64,000 nt of DNA, taken from contig JAURNL010000033.1 in assembly GCA_030830205.1 (NCBI GenBank), positions 1 through 64,000 on the forward strand, in the 5' to 3' direction. The stretch is from Crocinitomicaceae bacterium (GTDB lineage Bacteria; Bacteroidota; Bacteroidia; Flavobacteriales_D; Crocinitomicaceae). Positions 35,735 through 43,203 of the stretch are shown here, one piece after another; position 1 is the first letter of the stretch, and every line of letters begins with the position of its first letter. The notes below the pieces were generated by a model. That model did not search any database and was not told the origin of the DNA. It worked only from the letters and a program-made list of their open reading frames with translations. Position numbers and translations under genes: made by a program.

Positions 35735-37265
35735 TGTTGTCTTTGCTGAAAATATCTTCTGAGCTGTCATCCATTTTACTTTTGATGGTGTAGGTAGCAA
35801 ACTCTTGATTGAACTGGCTAAGGCCTGCATTGGTTGTCCCTGGCAAGTCAAGAGCTTCTACTTCATCGAGGTTTTCGAATCTTGCGAATTCAGGTACAAA
35901 TCTCAAGCGCACATTTTTAAGGGCTCCGTTACGGTGTTTGGCAATGATGATTTCTCCAATTCCCAAGGTTGAATTCCCATCCGCATCTTGAGTAAGGTCG
36001 TAGTATTCTGGTCTGTAAATGAAGGATACAATATCAGCATCTTGTTCAATTGCTCCTGATTCACGCAAGTCGGATAGCATTGGGCGTTTGTCTCCTCCTC
36101 GGGTCTCAACTGAGCGACTCAATTGCGAAAGGGCAATGATAGGTACGTTCAACTCTTTGGCAATTTCTTTGATGGAACGTGATATAGTTGAAATTTCTTG
36201 CTCACGATTCCCTCCGCTTTTTGAGTCTTTGGCGCTCATTAATTGGAGGTAGTCGATGATGATGAGGTCAATGTTATGTTGTGCCTTGAGGCGACGACAT
36301 TTGGCTCGAAAGTCAAAAATGTTGATACCTGGTGTATCGTCAATAAAAATGGGAGCCTCTGCCAACTTTCCTATACGGGAATGAAGTTGTTGAAATTCAT
36401 GCTCCTTCAGGTCACCTTTTCTCAATTTTTCGGCAGAAAGTCGGGATTCTGATGCAATTAATCTTTTTACCAACTGAACTGAGGACATTTCTAGGGAGAA
36501 AACCGCAACACCTTTGCCGTAGTCAACTGCAGTATTTCGAGCCATGGAAAGGACAAACGCTGTTTTTCCCATACCAGGACGAGCTGCAAGTACAATCATA
36601 TCGGATCGTTGCCAACCTGAAGTAACTTTATCAAGATCGTGGAATCCGGTAGGGATACCGGAAACTCCATCGGTATTCTTAGAAGCAAGTTCAATTTCAT
36701 GTATGGCTTCTTGTACAATGTAAGACATGGAGCCTACTTGCTTGGACATGTTATTCTCAGCTATGCTAAATAAATCTGCTTCCGCATCATTTAATAAATC
36801 AAAAACATCTTGCGTGTCATCGTAGGCGTCTCTAATGATTTTGGAACTGACATTGATGAGTTCTCGTTTGATGAACTTTTCGGCAAGAATTCGTGCATGG
36901 TGTTGAACGTGAGCCGCACTTGCCACTCGAGTGGTAAGGGAGCTCACATAGGCTGCGCCTCCTGCCAATTCGAGTTCTCCACTTTTTTGGAGATATGCCG
37001 TTACCGTCACCAGATCTATGGGATTTGTGGCGGCAAAAAGTGCTCGAATTGCTTTGAAAACATGTTGGTGACGCACATCGTAAAAGGTCCTTTCAGAAAG
37101 AATATCGATGGTATCATTGATTGCTCTACTCTCAAGCATCATGGCGCCAAGTACAACTTGTTCTATATCCAATGCCTGCGGCGGAATCCTTCCGATTTCA
37201 CCAAAGGCTTGGGTTTGTGTTTTGATACGCGCAATAGGTTTGCGATTGTTGTCAGGAGCATCCAT
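35715..37265 (-). CDS. dnaB: Replicative DNA helicase DnaB
   Basis: Hexameric 5'-3' fork helicase. 516 residues from the ATG at 37265; a TTG at 37298 in frame is not needed. The N-terminal domain (about 25-130, 'RIPPQALDIEQVVLGAMM') binds primase. The RecA-like domain has Walker A ARPGMGKT (228-235), 'VAVFSLEMSSVQL', Walker B-type 'LIIIDYLQLM', and the C-terminal 'SDLRESGAIEQDADIVSF' with arginine finger and 'IIAKHRNG'. No intein interrupts it. A perfect TATATTTG box ends 4 nt before the ATG and a second, TATTTTTG, lies at 37296-37303. Confidence 0.97.
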   Translation of the reverse strand: MDAPDNNRKPIARIKTQTQAFGEIGRIPPQALDIEQVVLGAMMLESRAINDTIDILSERTFYDVRHQHVFKAIRALFAATNPIDLVTVTAYLQKSGELELAGGAAYVSSLTTRVASAAHVQHHARILAEKFIKRELINVSSKIIRDAYDDTQDVFDLLNDAEADLFSIAENNMSKQVGSMSYIVQEAIHEIELASKNTDGVSGIPTGFHDLDKVTSGWQRSDMIVLAARPGMGKTAFVLSMARNTAVDYGKGVAVFSLEMSSVQLVKRLIASESRLSAEKLRKGDLKEHEFQQLHSRIGKLAEAPIFIDDTPGINIFDFRAKCRRLKAQHNIDLIIIDYLQLMSAKDSKSGGNREQEISTISRSIKEIAKELNVPIIALSQLSRSVETRGGDKRPMLSDLRESGAIEQDADIVSFIYRPEYYDLTQDADGNSTLGIGEIIIAKHRNGALKNVRLRFVPEFARFENLDEVEALDLPGTTNAGLSQFNQEFATYTIKSKMDDSSEDIFSKDNNEEDPF

Positions 37266-37269
37266 AGAA

Positions 37270-37277
37270 CAAATATA
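37270..37277 (-). promoter_or_regulatory. -7 box 4 nt before the dnaB ATG (leaderless-type promoter)
   Basis: Minus-strand TATATTTG, then TTCT, then ATG at 37265. A TTTG 18 nt upstream (37296-37299) could serve as -33. The TTTG is itself part of an alternative -7 box TATTTTTG (37296-37303), which would give a normal leader of about 27 nt. Confidence 0.5.
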
Positions 37278-37359
37278 ACCAAGGCAAGCTGAAAGCAAAA
37301 ATATAGATTGGCTTAGTTTTAAAAAAGTTGTAAAGGATGGTTATGAACAATTGTTGAAA

Positions 37360-38004
37360 TCAGCAGAGTTCCTTGAGTGCCTTAGCCGTGCCTATTTTTC
37401 TGGTAATAATGTCTTTTTCAAATTTTGGCGAACGTGCTGGCGAGTATTCTCGACCATAAAATATGATCTGTAAATGCAATTTATTCCACGTGTTTTCAGG
37501 AAACCATTTTTTAGCATCGCGTTCAGTTTGCTCCACATTTTTTCCATTTGTCATACCCCAACGTGTCAATAGTCGGTGAATATGGGTATCAACAGGGAAT
37601 GCTTCATATCCAAAAGCCTGGGACATTACTACTGATGCAGTTTTATGTCCCACGCCAGGTAGCGCTTCTAGAGCTGTGTAGTTTTGTGGCACTATTCCAT
37701 CGTATTGATCTACAAGAATTTTGGAAAGGCCGGAAATAGCTGCTGCTTTTTTGGGAGATAGACCACAAGGTCGAATAATTTGTTGAATCTGCGCTACGTC
37801 TTGCTTGGTCATCTCAAAAGGATTATCAGCAAGCGCAAATAATTGAGGCGTTACAGTATTGACACGCGCATCTGTACATTGCGCCGAAAGTAATACGGCA
37901 ACAAGAAGGGTGTAAGGGTCTTTATGATCAAGTGGTATGGGGGTCTCTGGGTAGAGTGCTTCTAGTGTTTCGATAATATATTGTGCTTTTTCCTTTTTAT
38001 TCAT
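37360..38004 (-). CDS. nth: Endonuclease III (DNA glycosylase/AP lyase) lacking the iron-sulfur cluster cysteines
   Basis: Removes oxidised pyrimidines and cleaves the abasic site. 214 residues. The helix-hairpin-helix 'LPGVGHKTASVV' gives catalytic Lys121, and 'VDTHIHRL' gives catalytic Asp139, with normal spacing. The C-terminal Cys-x6-Cys-x2-Cys-x5-Cys loop of the 4Fe-4S form is missing; the segment reads 'IIFYGREYSPARSPKFEKDI', with only one Cys at the very end. Cluster-free Nth proteins are known in several lineages, and the enzyme is probably active. It overlaps the upstream J-domain gene by 4 nt (ATGA). Confidence 0.93.
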   Translation of the reverse strand: MNKKEKAQYIIETLEALYPETPIPLDHKDPYTLLVAVLLSAQCTDARVNTVTPQLFALADNPFEMTKQDVAQIQQIIRPCGLSPKKAAAISGLSKILVDQYDGIVPQNYTALEALPGVGHKTASVVMSQAFGYEAFPVDTHIHRLLTRWGMTNGKNVEQTERDAKKWFPENTWNKLHLQIIFYGREYSPARSPKFEKDIITRKIGTAKALKELC

Positions 38005-38867
38005 AATTGACCAAAACTAAGAAGGTGAAGAAAACGATTTTCGGTAAACAGGAACCACATCATGAATGCTAAAATAGCATACCTCGATAGAAAGGATCCT
38101 GCAACAAAAATAATGTCTGCGCTTGCAAAATACCAAGCAAGAATTGGGATAATAAAAACTAAACTGATCCAGATATGGGCCCAATAAAAGCTAAAATGAA
38201 CAGGTGTTTCAATTTGATAAAGCCCATCTTGAAAACGTAGGGATTTTACTTGGTGTAGCCACGGTGTTTCTATGGCACTTAAGTTTTGCACTTTGGGTAA
38301 ATTTTGACTCAAGTAATCGGATACCCAATAAGATCGGCCGTCAGTGCTTTGAAATAGTTGGACTTGATGGCCGTCTACACTGCCGTAGGTTTTTAATCCA
38401 AACGATTCAGCTTCAATTGGTTGGGCGCGTTCAGGTAGGAAAAAATCAATCCAGAGAACTAAAAACAAAAGGGTTCCAATAAAGGAAACTGTCCGATGCC
38501 ATCTTCCAATTGGTCCATTTTTGAGTCGAGCAAGATATGCTATTTTGTACTCCTCTTCATGTTGCTTTTTTTGTCTTAATTTTTCTCGTGCTGTATCTCT
38601 TTGTTGTTTATATGCTTGCAGGTCTTCCTCATACTGTGATTGTTGGTTTCGGTATGTTTGTTCGACCATTTCGGGTTCAGCAATTGTTTGTCCTTCACTC
38701 AATTGTTCATATGCCGATTGAATCTTTAGAAATTGAGCTGCAGCAGCTGTAGACGGATTGCGGTCTGGATGGTATTTTTTTACCAAAGACCGATAAGCTT
38801 TTCTGATTTCTTCGGGACTTGCATCCTTTTGAAGACCAAGTATTTTATAAGGATCGCCAGTCTTCAT
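38001..38867 (-). CDS. Membrane-bound J-domain (DnaJ-like) protein
   Basis: 288 residues. A complete J domain (about 5-65: 'DPYKILGLQKDASPEEIRKA' with HPD in 'KKYHPDRNPS') comes first. A charged coiled coil (about 75-115) follows, then membrane helices near 127-143, 222-246 and 250-285, with an extracytoplasmic loop between. The Gly/Phe and zinc-finger regions of true DnaJ are absent. It probably recruits DnaK to the membrane; the client is unknown. It overlaps the start of nth (4 nt) and the end of the MenE-like gene (23 nt). Confidence 0.88.
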   Translation of the reverse strand: MKTGDPYKILGLQKDASPEEIRKAYRSLVKKYHPDRNPSTAAAAQFLKIQSAYEQLSEGQTIAEPEMVEQTYRNQQSQYEEDLQAYKQQRDTAREKLRQKKQHEEEYKIAYLARLKNGPIGRWHRTVSFIGTLLFLVLWIDFFLPERAQPIEAESFGLKTYGSVDGHQVQLFQSTDGRSYWVSDYLSQNLPKVQNLSAIETPWLHQVKSLRFQDGLYQIETPVHFSFYWAHIWISLVFIIPILAWYFASADIIFVAGSFLSRYAILAFMMWFLFTENRFLHLLSFGQL

Positions 38868-39858
38868 TTAAAATAAATTGAATGGTTTCTTTACGTTTGA
38901 TTTTCTGGGTTTCGGTACGATCAAAGACAGGAATGAGGACGTATTTTTTTGGAATCTCTTCTTTTTTTAGACCTATTTGTTCAAAATCTGGTAGGACAGG
39001 TAACTTGGTTCCTTCAAATACGATAACGACAATTTCTCCCCATTTCGGGTCGGGAAGAGCAGTTATATAAAATGACTCTTTGAAATATTTTTGTAGCTTG
39101 TTTTCCAGTAATTCCGGAATGATTTTAAAACCACCTGAATTGATTGCATTATCTGCTCGCCCCAACCATTGGAAGCAATTTGTTTGTTCAATATTTACTA
39201 TGTCTTTGGTGATAATTTGTTGCTCTTGAAGAGCAGGGTAGGAAATTACCAAACAGCCATTTTGACTAGAAAATTGTATGCCGGGCAGACCTTTAAAATT
39301 GCGATCCTCAGTGGGGCTTACTTTTCTTAACGCTACATGTGAAAGAGTTTCGGTCATGCCGTAACTTTGCCAAACTTGAAGATTTTCAGCCTGACATGCA
39401 GCAATGATTTCCGGACTTAATTGTCCACCACCTACTAATATTTTTGAGCAATTTCTGAGTTGATTGATATCAAATTTTAAACTTTGTTGCAATTGAGTTG
39501 GTACCATTGCAATAAAGTCGATTTTTTCTTGTTGGTATTGTAGTGGTCTTGACTTTGGGAGCTGTATTAATAGTTCGAAATCTCCAACCAAAGATCTTGC
39601 CATTAACATGAGACCTCCGACACTAGATAATGGTAAACAAAGTAAAGCGCGAATTTGAGAATCTATTCCCAGTGCTGCAATACTTGCTTGTGCAGATTGA
39701 ATAAGTTGATTTTTATCAAAGGTGTGTAGTTGTGGCTCACCAGTGGTTCCAGAACTTTTAATTTGAAATGGGCTATTGTTGTTCCATTTTTCTAAGAATA
39801 AGGAAGCTTGACTTTGCAAAGTAGCATCTGAATCTATGAAAAACCACTTCTCTCGCAT
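38845..39858 (-). CDS. menE: Short AMP-forming acyl-CoA synthetase, MenE-like (O-succinylbenzoate-CoA ligase)
   Basis: 337 residues. The adenylate-forming signature is near the N-terminus (SSGTTGEPQLHTF), followed by 'VWQSYGMTETLSHVALR' (motif A5 with Tyr-Gly-Met-Thr-Glu) and the hinge 'WLGRADNAINSGGFKIIPE' with a C-terminal Lys near 'TQKIKRKET'. The protein lacks the first 100-150 residues of full-length ligases, as is common for Bacteroidota MenE of menaquinone synthesis. No other men genes are in the window, so the substrate is inferred. The start overlaps the dnaX tau stop by one base (TAATG), which supports the long dnaX frame being translated. Confidence 0.82.
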   Translation of the reverse strand: MREKWFFIDSDATLQSQASLFLEKWNNNSPFQIKSSGTTGEPQLHTFDKNQLIQSAQASIAALGIDSQIRALLCLPLSSVGGLMLMARSLVGDFELLIQLPKSRPLQYQQEKIDFIAMVPTQLQQSLKFDINQLRNCSKILVGGGQLSPEIIAACQAENLQVWQSYGMTETLSHVALRKVSPTEDRNFKGLPGIQFSSQNGCLVISYPALQEQQIITKDIVNIEQTNCFQWLGRADNAINSGGFKIIPELLENKLQKYFKESFYITALPDPKWGEIVVIVFEGTKLPVLPDFEQIGLKKEEIPKKYVLIPVFDRTETQKIKRKETIQFILNEDWRSL

Positions 39859-40466
39859 TAATAGTCGATATCTAGGTTAAAACGGTTTTTTAAAGTATGT
39901 AGATTTGGGTTTTTACGCGCTAATGCGGCAAATTTGTCCTTTCCCGTTAGGAACTTAACTTCTTCTTCGTCAGGTGCGGCTTGAATCAGTTCAATATCAA
40001 TGTAATAATTATTGAGCTGTTTTCGCATGAATTCTTTGAAGGTGAGAAGGTGAGTTTGAATGTAATTTTGTTGAACAAGGTTATCAACGGTAAGTTCAAG
40101 GATTTCTTCGCTTTTGAGTACAGGATCTCTTTTGATGAGGGCATTATAAAATGTTTCCATGCCGTCCTCCTTAACTTGATAGGCAAATTGTTTCCAATAC
40201 ATTTTTACATGATCTAGATGAAATCCTTCTCTTGGTAAGTCTTCTTGTCGGACCTGTTGGTTACTCGCCTTGTCCTTTTCAAGGGTGTCTTTTATAGAGA
40301 GCATATTCGCCCGGACATTACCTTGGGGCTTTGTTAATTGAGGGGAGGCTTCCTTTACAGGCACTGCCTGAGTAGGAGGGCTTGTCTCAACTTTTGGCTT
40401 GTTTGTGTTGGATTTACGAAGTGTTTGATTTGGAAAGGGCAGAATGTCGATCCGCTCAGTTAGGCC
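39858..40466 (-). CDS. dnaX: DnaX tau C-terminal domain, read in the -1 frame after the slippery site
   Basis: The -1 frame is open without a stop from the A10 tract (40467-40476) to 39858. It reads from Lys-Lys-Gly-Leu-Thr-Glu-Arg-Ile-Asp through a Pro/Thr/Lys/Gln-rich linker. The helical C-terminal domain follows, with 'VKMYWKQFAYQVKEDGMETF' and 'FLTGKDKFAALARKNPNLHT'. The latter is the usual C-terminus of Bacteroidota DnaX and should bind the alpha polymerase subunit and DnaB. The first possible start codon of its own is a GTG at 40364, in the middle of the linker, which argues against an independent gene. Joined to the 5' part by one -1 shift, the product is 572 residues. MenE is coupled to its stop. 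Confidence 0.8.
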   Translation of the reverse strand, partial: GLTERIDILPFPNQTLRKSNTNKPKVETSPPTQAVPVKEASPQLTKPQGNVRANMLSIKDTLEKDKASNQQVRQEDLPREGFHLDHVKMYWKQFAYQVKEDGMETFYNALIKRDPVLKSEEILELTVDNLVQQNYIQTHLLTFKEFMRKQLNNYYIDIELIQAAPDEEEVKFLTGKDKFAALARKNPNLHTLKNRFNLDIDY

Positions 40467-41575
40467 TTTTTTTTTTCTTGCTCTTGCTTGAGAGAGCAGA
40501 GCTGCATCAGTGCGACTTCAATGAGTAGTCGCTGGTTTTTGGAGGCTTTGTAATCTACATCGGTTTTGGATAGAACCTGTAGGCCCCTTAACAATCGTTG
40601 CGCTTCTATCTCACTTGCTTGTTGAATGAAACGCTGTTTGATCGTGTCTGGCGCTTCCAGTAGACTTGCAGTCTGTGGATCTTTACAGACTAGCATATTA
40701 CGCAAATGTTCGGCTAAGCCGACTACAAAATGATGACCATCAAATCCTTTTTCGTAAATATCGTTGAGGATAAGAAGTGCTGAAGGTATATCTTCTTTTT
40801 CAGTAGCCTCGACGATTTTGAAGTAGTATTCGTAGTCTAATATGTGTAAATTCTCAAGAACATCTTTGTAAGTAAGCGTGTTACCTGCAAAAGTAACAAG
40901 CTGGTCGAAGATCGATAAGGCATCACGTAAGGCTCCGTCTGCTTTTAGAGCAATCTGATGCAAGGCCTCTGGATCTGCTGAAACACCTTCTTTGGTTGCA
41001 ATTGTGGTAAGATGATCTGCAATATCCTTCACGCGAATTCTTTGAAAATCAAAGATCTGACAGCGAGAAAGGATTGTAGGGATGATTTTGTGCTTTTCAG
41101 TTGTTGCCAAAATGAAAATAGCATGCTTCGGTGGCTCTTCTAATGTTTTGAGAAAGGCATTGAAAGCACTTGCAGATAACATGTGAACCTCGTCAATAAT
41201 ATAAACCTTATGACTTCCAAGTTGGGGTGCAATTCGAACTTGATCGATGAGATTGCGTATGTCGTCTACAGAGTTGTTTGACGCAGCATCAAGCTCATAA
41301 ATATTAAGAGAATTTCCTGTGTGAAACGATAGGCAGGAGTCACATTGGTCACATGCCTCAATTTCAGAAGTAGGGTTAAAGCAATTAATCGTTTTAGCGA
41401 GTATACGTGCAGTGGTTGTTTTTCCAACACCTCTTGATCCACAGAACAAAAAAGCCTGAGCGAGATGCTCATTTTTAATTGCATTTTTGAGCGTATTGGT
41501 AATAGATTGTTGCCCCACAACCGTGTCAAAGGTTTGAGGGCGGTATTTACGAGCCGAAACAACAAAATCACTCAT
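40460..41575 (-). CDS. dnaX: DNA polymerase III subunits gamma/tau, zero-frame (gamma-like) product
   Basis: Clamp-loader ATPase. The zero-frame product is 371 residues. Walker A GSRGVGKTT (46-54), the Cys4 zinc module (Cys65, Cys75, Cys78, Cys81), Walker B 'YIIDEVHMLS', sensor 1 'ILATTEKHKIIPTILSRCQI' and the collar domain are all intact. It stops at a TAA one codon after the slippery AAG (GAA-AAA-AAA-AAG-GCC-TAA). This equals a gamma-like clamp-loader subunit without the tau extension. The stop sits exactly where E. coli gamma would end relative to its heptamer. Upstream is a perfect TATCTTTG 4 nt before the ATG. Confidence 0.96.
   Translation of the reverse strand: MSDFVVSARKYRPQTFDTVVGQQSITNTLKNAIKNEHLAQAFLFCGSRGVGKTTTARILAKTINCFNPTSEIEACDQCDSCLSFHTGNSLNIYELDAASNNSVDDIRNLIDQVRIAPQLGSHKVYIIDEVHMLSASAFNAFLKTLEEPPKHAIFILATTEKHKIIPTILSRCQIFDFQRIRVKDIADHLTTIATKEGVSADPEALHQIALKADGALRDALSIFDQLVTFAGNTLTYKDVLENLHILDYEYYFKIVEATEKEDIPSALLILNDIYEKGFDGHHFVVGLAEHLRNMLVCKDPQTASLLEAPDTIKQRFIQQASEIEAQRLLRGLQVLSKTDVDYKASKNQRLLIEVALMQLCSLKQEQEKKKA
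40466..40476 (-). promoter_or_regulatory. Slippery sequence in dnaX (A10-G, contains A-AAA-AAG in phase)
   Basis: Minus strand reads G-A10-G-G-C-C-TAA. The heptamer A-AAA-AAG (40472-40466) is in the zero-frame phase required for tandem -1 slippage and is identical to the E. coli dnaX heptamer. No Shine-Dalgarno-like stimulator was found upstream, and no convincing stem-loop downstream. The long A-run could also slip during transcription, as in Thermus dnaX. Confidence 0.75.
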
Positions 41576-41579
41576 GTCT

Positions 41580-41587
41580 CAAAGATA
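41580..41587 (-). promoter_or_regulatory. -7 box 4 nt before the dnaX ATG (leaderless-type promoter)
   Basis: Minus-strand TATCTTTG, spacer AGAC, ATG at 41575. The -33 region is weak. Confidence 0.5.
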
Positions 41588-41632
41588 CCGCTAATTTTCA
41601 AATATCATTACTGAAGATATCAACAGTTCTTG

Positions 41633-43144
41633 CTAATTTTTGACGAGTGTGAACGAATAGGCGGTAACCTGAAGCAGGTAGGTTCCAGATTTGAGCATAG
41701 AAAGGTCAATTTGTGAATCAAGCAATCCCGTTTTTGCTTGTTGGCCATCGGATGTATAGAGTACAAATGCTTTTCCAATCAAATCATCTGGGATATTAAA
41801 AGAGCCGTTACTTGGATTTGGATATAAATGTGCTAATGTGGGAATGCTGTATGTGGAAGTTGAATTGGTTAATTGATTGAGATGATTCAAGTATATTTTT
41901 AAGCCTCCTTGCCGAACGTCCCCCCAAATGACATACAAATGATTGTTATCAAATTGGATATTTAAAAAGTCATTGCCACTTTCTAGAAGTATGGAATCGT
42001 GATCGACCAAAGGACTTATTATAAATTCATCACCCCAGTCTTGGTTACTTTGAATGCGGCAATAGATTTGGGTAGGACTTTGATAGGTAGAGGAAATTCC
42101 ATTGCGTCGATCTCGCCAGCATACGGCTAAATCACCATCACTGTCATAATCTGACCAAACCAAATCTTGAATCACACCATTATTTGTAAGATCTGTGTTC
42201 ACTCTTGTTGGAGTTGACCAACCCGTTCCCGATTTTTCTATACTAAAAATGTCAGGGTCTCCGAAAACATCGCTTATGAATGAATAATTTGCCCGATTGG
42301 CATTCGATGGATCAAGGGAAAGATGTGGTCCACTTTTTAAGGTGTCGTTTGTTGTTCCAAAACCAAGCCCTTGATAGGCTATTTCATAATTGTAATTTGT
42401 GGAGGTGTTTGTTTGTGTAACTTCTACCAGACGCGGTAAAATATGTTGAGCAGGATAATAACTGGGGTAAATTGCCATGAATGTGCCATCATTAGCAAAC
42501 GCGGGTGAAGGCATTGGTTGTGTAATGGTATTTCCTGCTAAATATGGAGATTGGTCTAGTTCTTGTAATGTAAAATTTGCTCCTTGGTCTGAGGAAATTG
42601 CCAAATATGGGTGAAAAGGAGCTGCTACTATGCCAGGTTGATTTGCATTTGTACTGGTAATGAATATGTTTCCTGAGAGTGGGTCAACAGCAATCCATGG
42701 ACGATCAATGCACAATTTATTTGGGCAAGAGCTAATAGACCTGACCACAACACCTTCATTCCAGTTCAATCCCCCATCTGTAGATTTTCTACATACGATG
42801 GCACCATTTGAGAAGTTGGTATTGTCGTAGTCAATATAGGCCATGAAAAGTGTGCCATTAGCGTTAAAGGCAAGTGAAACATCTGCGCTCGTATTCCCTA
42901 ATTGTTGGTGTGTCTGCCAAAATGGTGGTGTCCACGAAGTTCCACCATCAAAAGAAACAACGCTTTTGATGACAATTTTCTGATTGAATTGATGCCCCAT
43001 CCAGGCAGCTACTAAATGATTGCTATTTTGTGGATTGATCGCCAAGTAAGGTTCTCCTTCAAAAATATTTCCCGAAGAAATTAATTGATTCTGTGCTTGG
43101 ACACAAAAAGAAATAAATAGTGTCAAAAGTAACAGTAATTTCAT
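41633..43144 (-). CDS. T9SS-exported BNR/sialidase-like propeller protein
   Basis: 503 residues with a signal peptide (MKLLLLLTLFISFCVQAQ). A six-bladed BNR-type propeller (about 20-430) has Asp-box-like motifs 'SFDGGTSWTPPFW', 'STDGGLNWNEGVV' and 'SSDQGANFTLQEL'. The sorting domain follows (LYPNPSNGSFNIP ... SGTYLLQV). The catalytic Arg triad and Glu/Tyr of true sialidases were not recognised, so it is more likely a binding or structural propeller. It lies downstream of the M16 pair but is separated from it by a terminator. Confidence 0.83.
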   Translation of the reverse strand: MKLLLLLTLFISFCVQAQNQLISSGNIFEGEPYLAINPQNSNHLVAAWMGHQFNQKIVIKSVVSFDGGTSWTPPFWQTHQQLGNTSADVSLAFNANGTLFMAYIDYDNTNFSNGAIVCRKSTDGGLNWNEGVVVRSISSCPNKLCIDRPWIAVDPLSGNIFITSTNANQPGIVAAPFHPYLAISSDQGANFTLQELDQSPYLAGNTITQPMPSPAFANDGTFMAIYPSYYPAQHILPRLVEVTQTNTSTNYNYEIAYQGLGFGTTNDTLKSGPHLSLDPSNANRANYSFISDVFGDPDIFSIEKSGTGWSTPTRVNTDLTNNGVIQDLVWSDYDSDGDLAVCWRDRRNGISSTYQSPTQIYCRIQSNQDWGDEFIISPLVDHDSILLESGNDFLNIQFDNNHLYVIWGDVRQGGLKIYLNHLNQLTNSTSTYSIPTLAHLYPNPSNGSFNIPDDLIGKAFVLYTSDGQQAKTGLLDSQIDLSMLKSGTYLLQVTAYSFTLVKN

Positions 43145-43154
43145 GACTTGAAGA

Positions 43155-43182
43155 TATAAAAAAAGCCACTAGAAAGTGGCTT
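43155..43182 (-). terminator. Intrinsic terminator after the M16 operon
   Basis: Minus-strand stem AAGCCACT / AGTGGCTT (43163-43182) with loop TTCT, followed by seven T (43162 downward), 21 nt after the M16-like stop. Confidence 0.85.
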
Positions 43183-43203
43183 AAAGTTTAAGGAATCTTT
43201 TGA

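Noticed and set aside
39858-40364. Independent gene starting at GTG 40364
   Set aside because: The -1 frame is open upstream to the dnaX slippery tract and the residues are the DnaX C-terminal domain, so it is part of dnaX.
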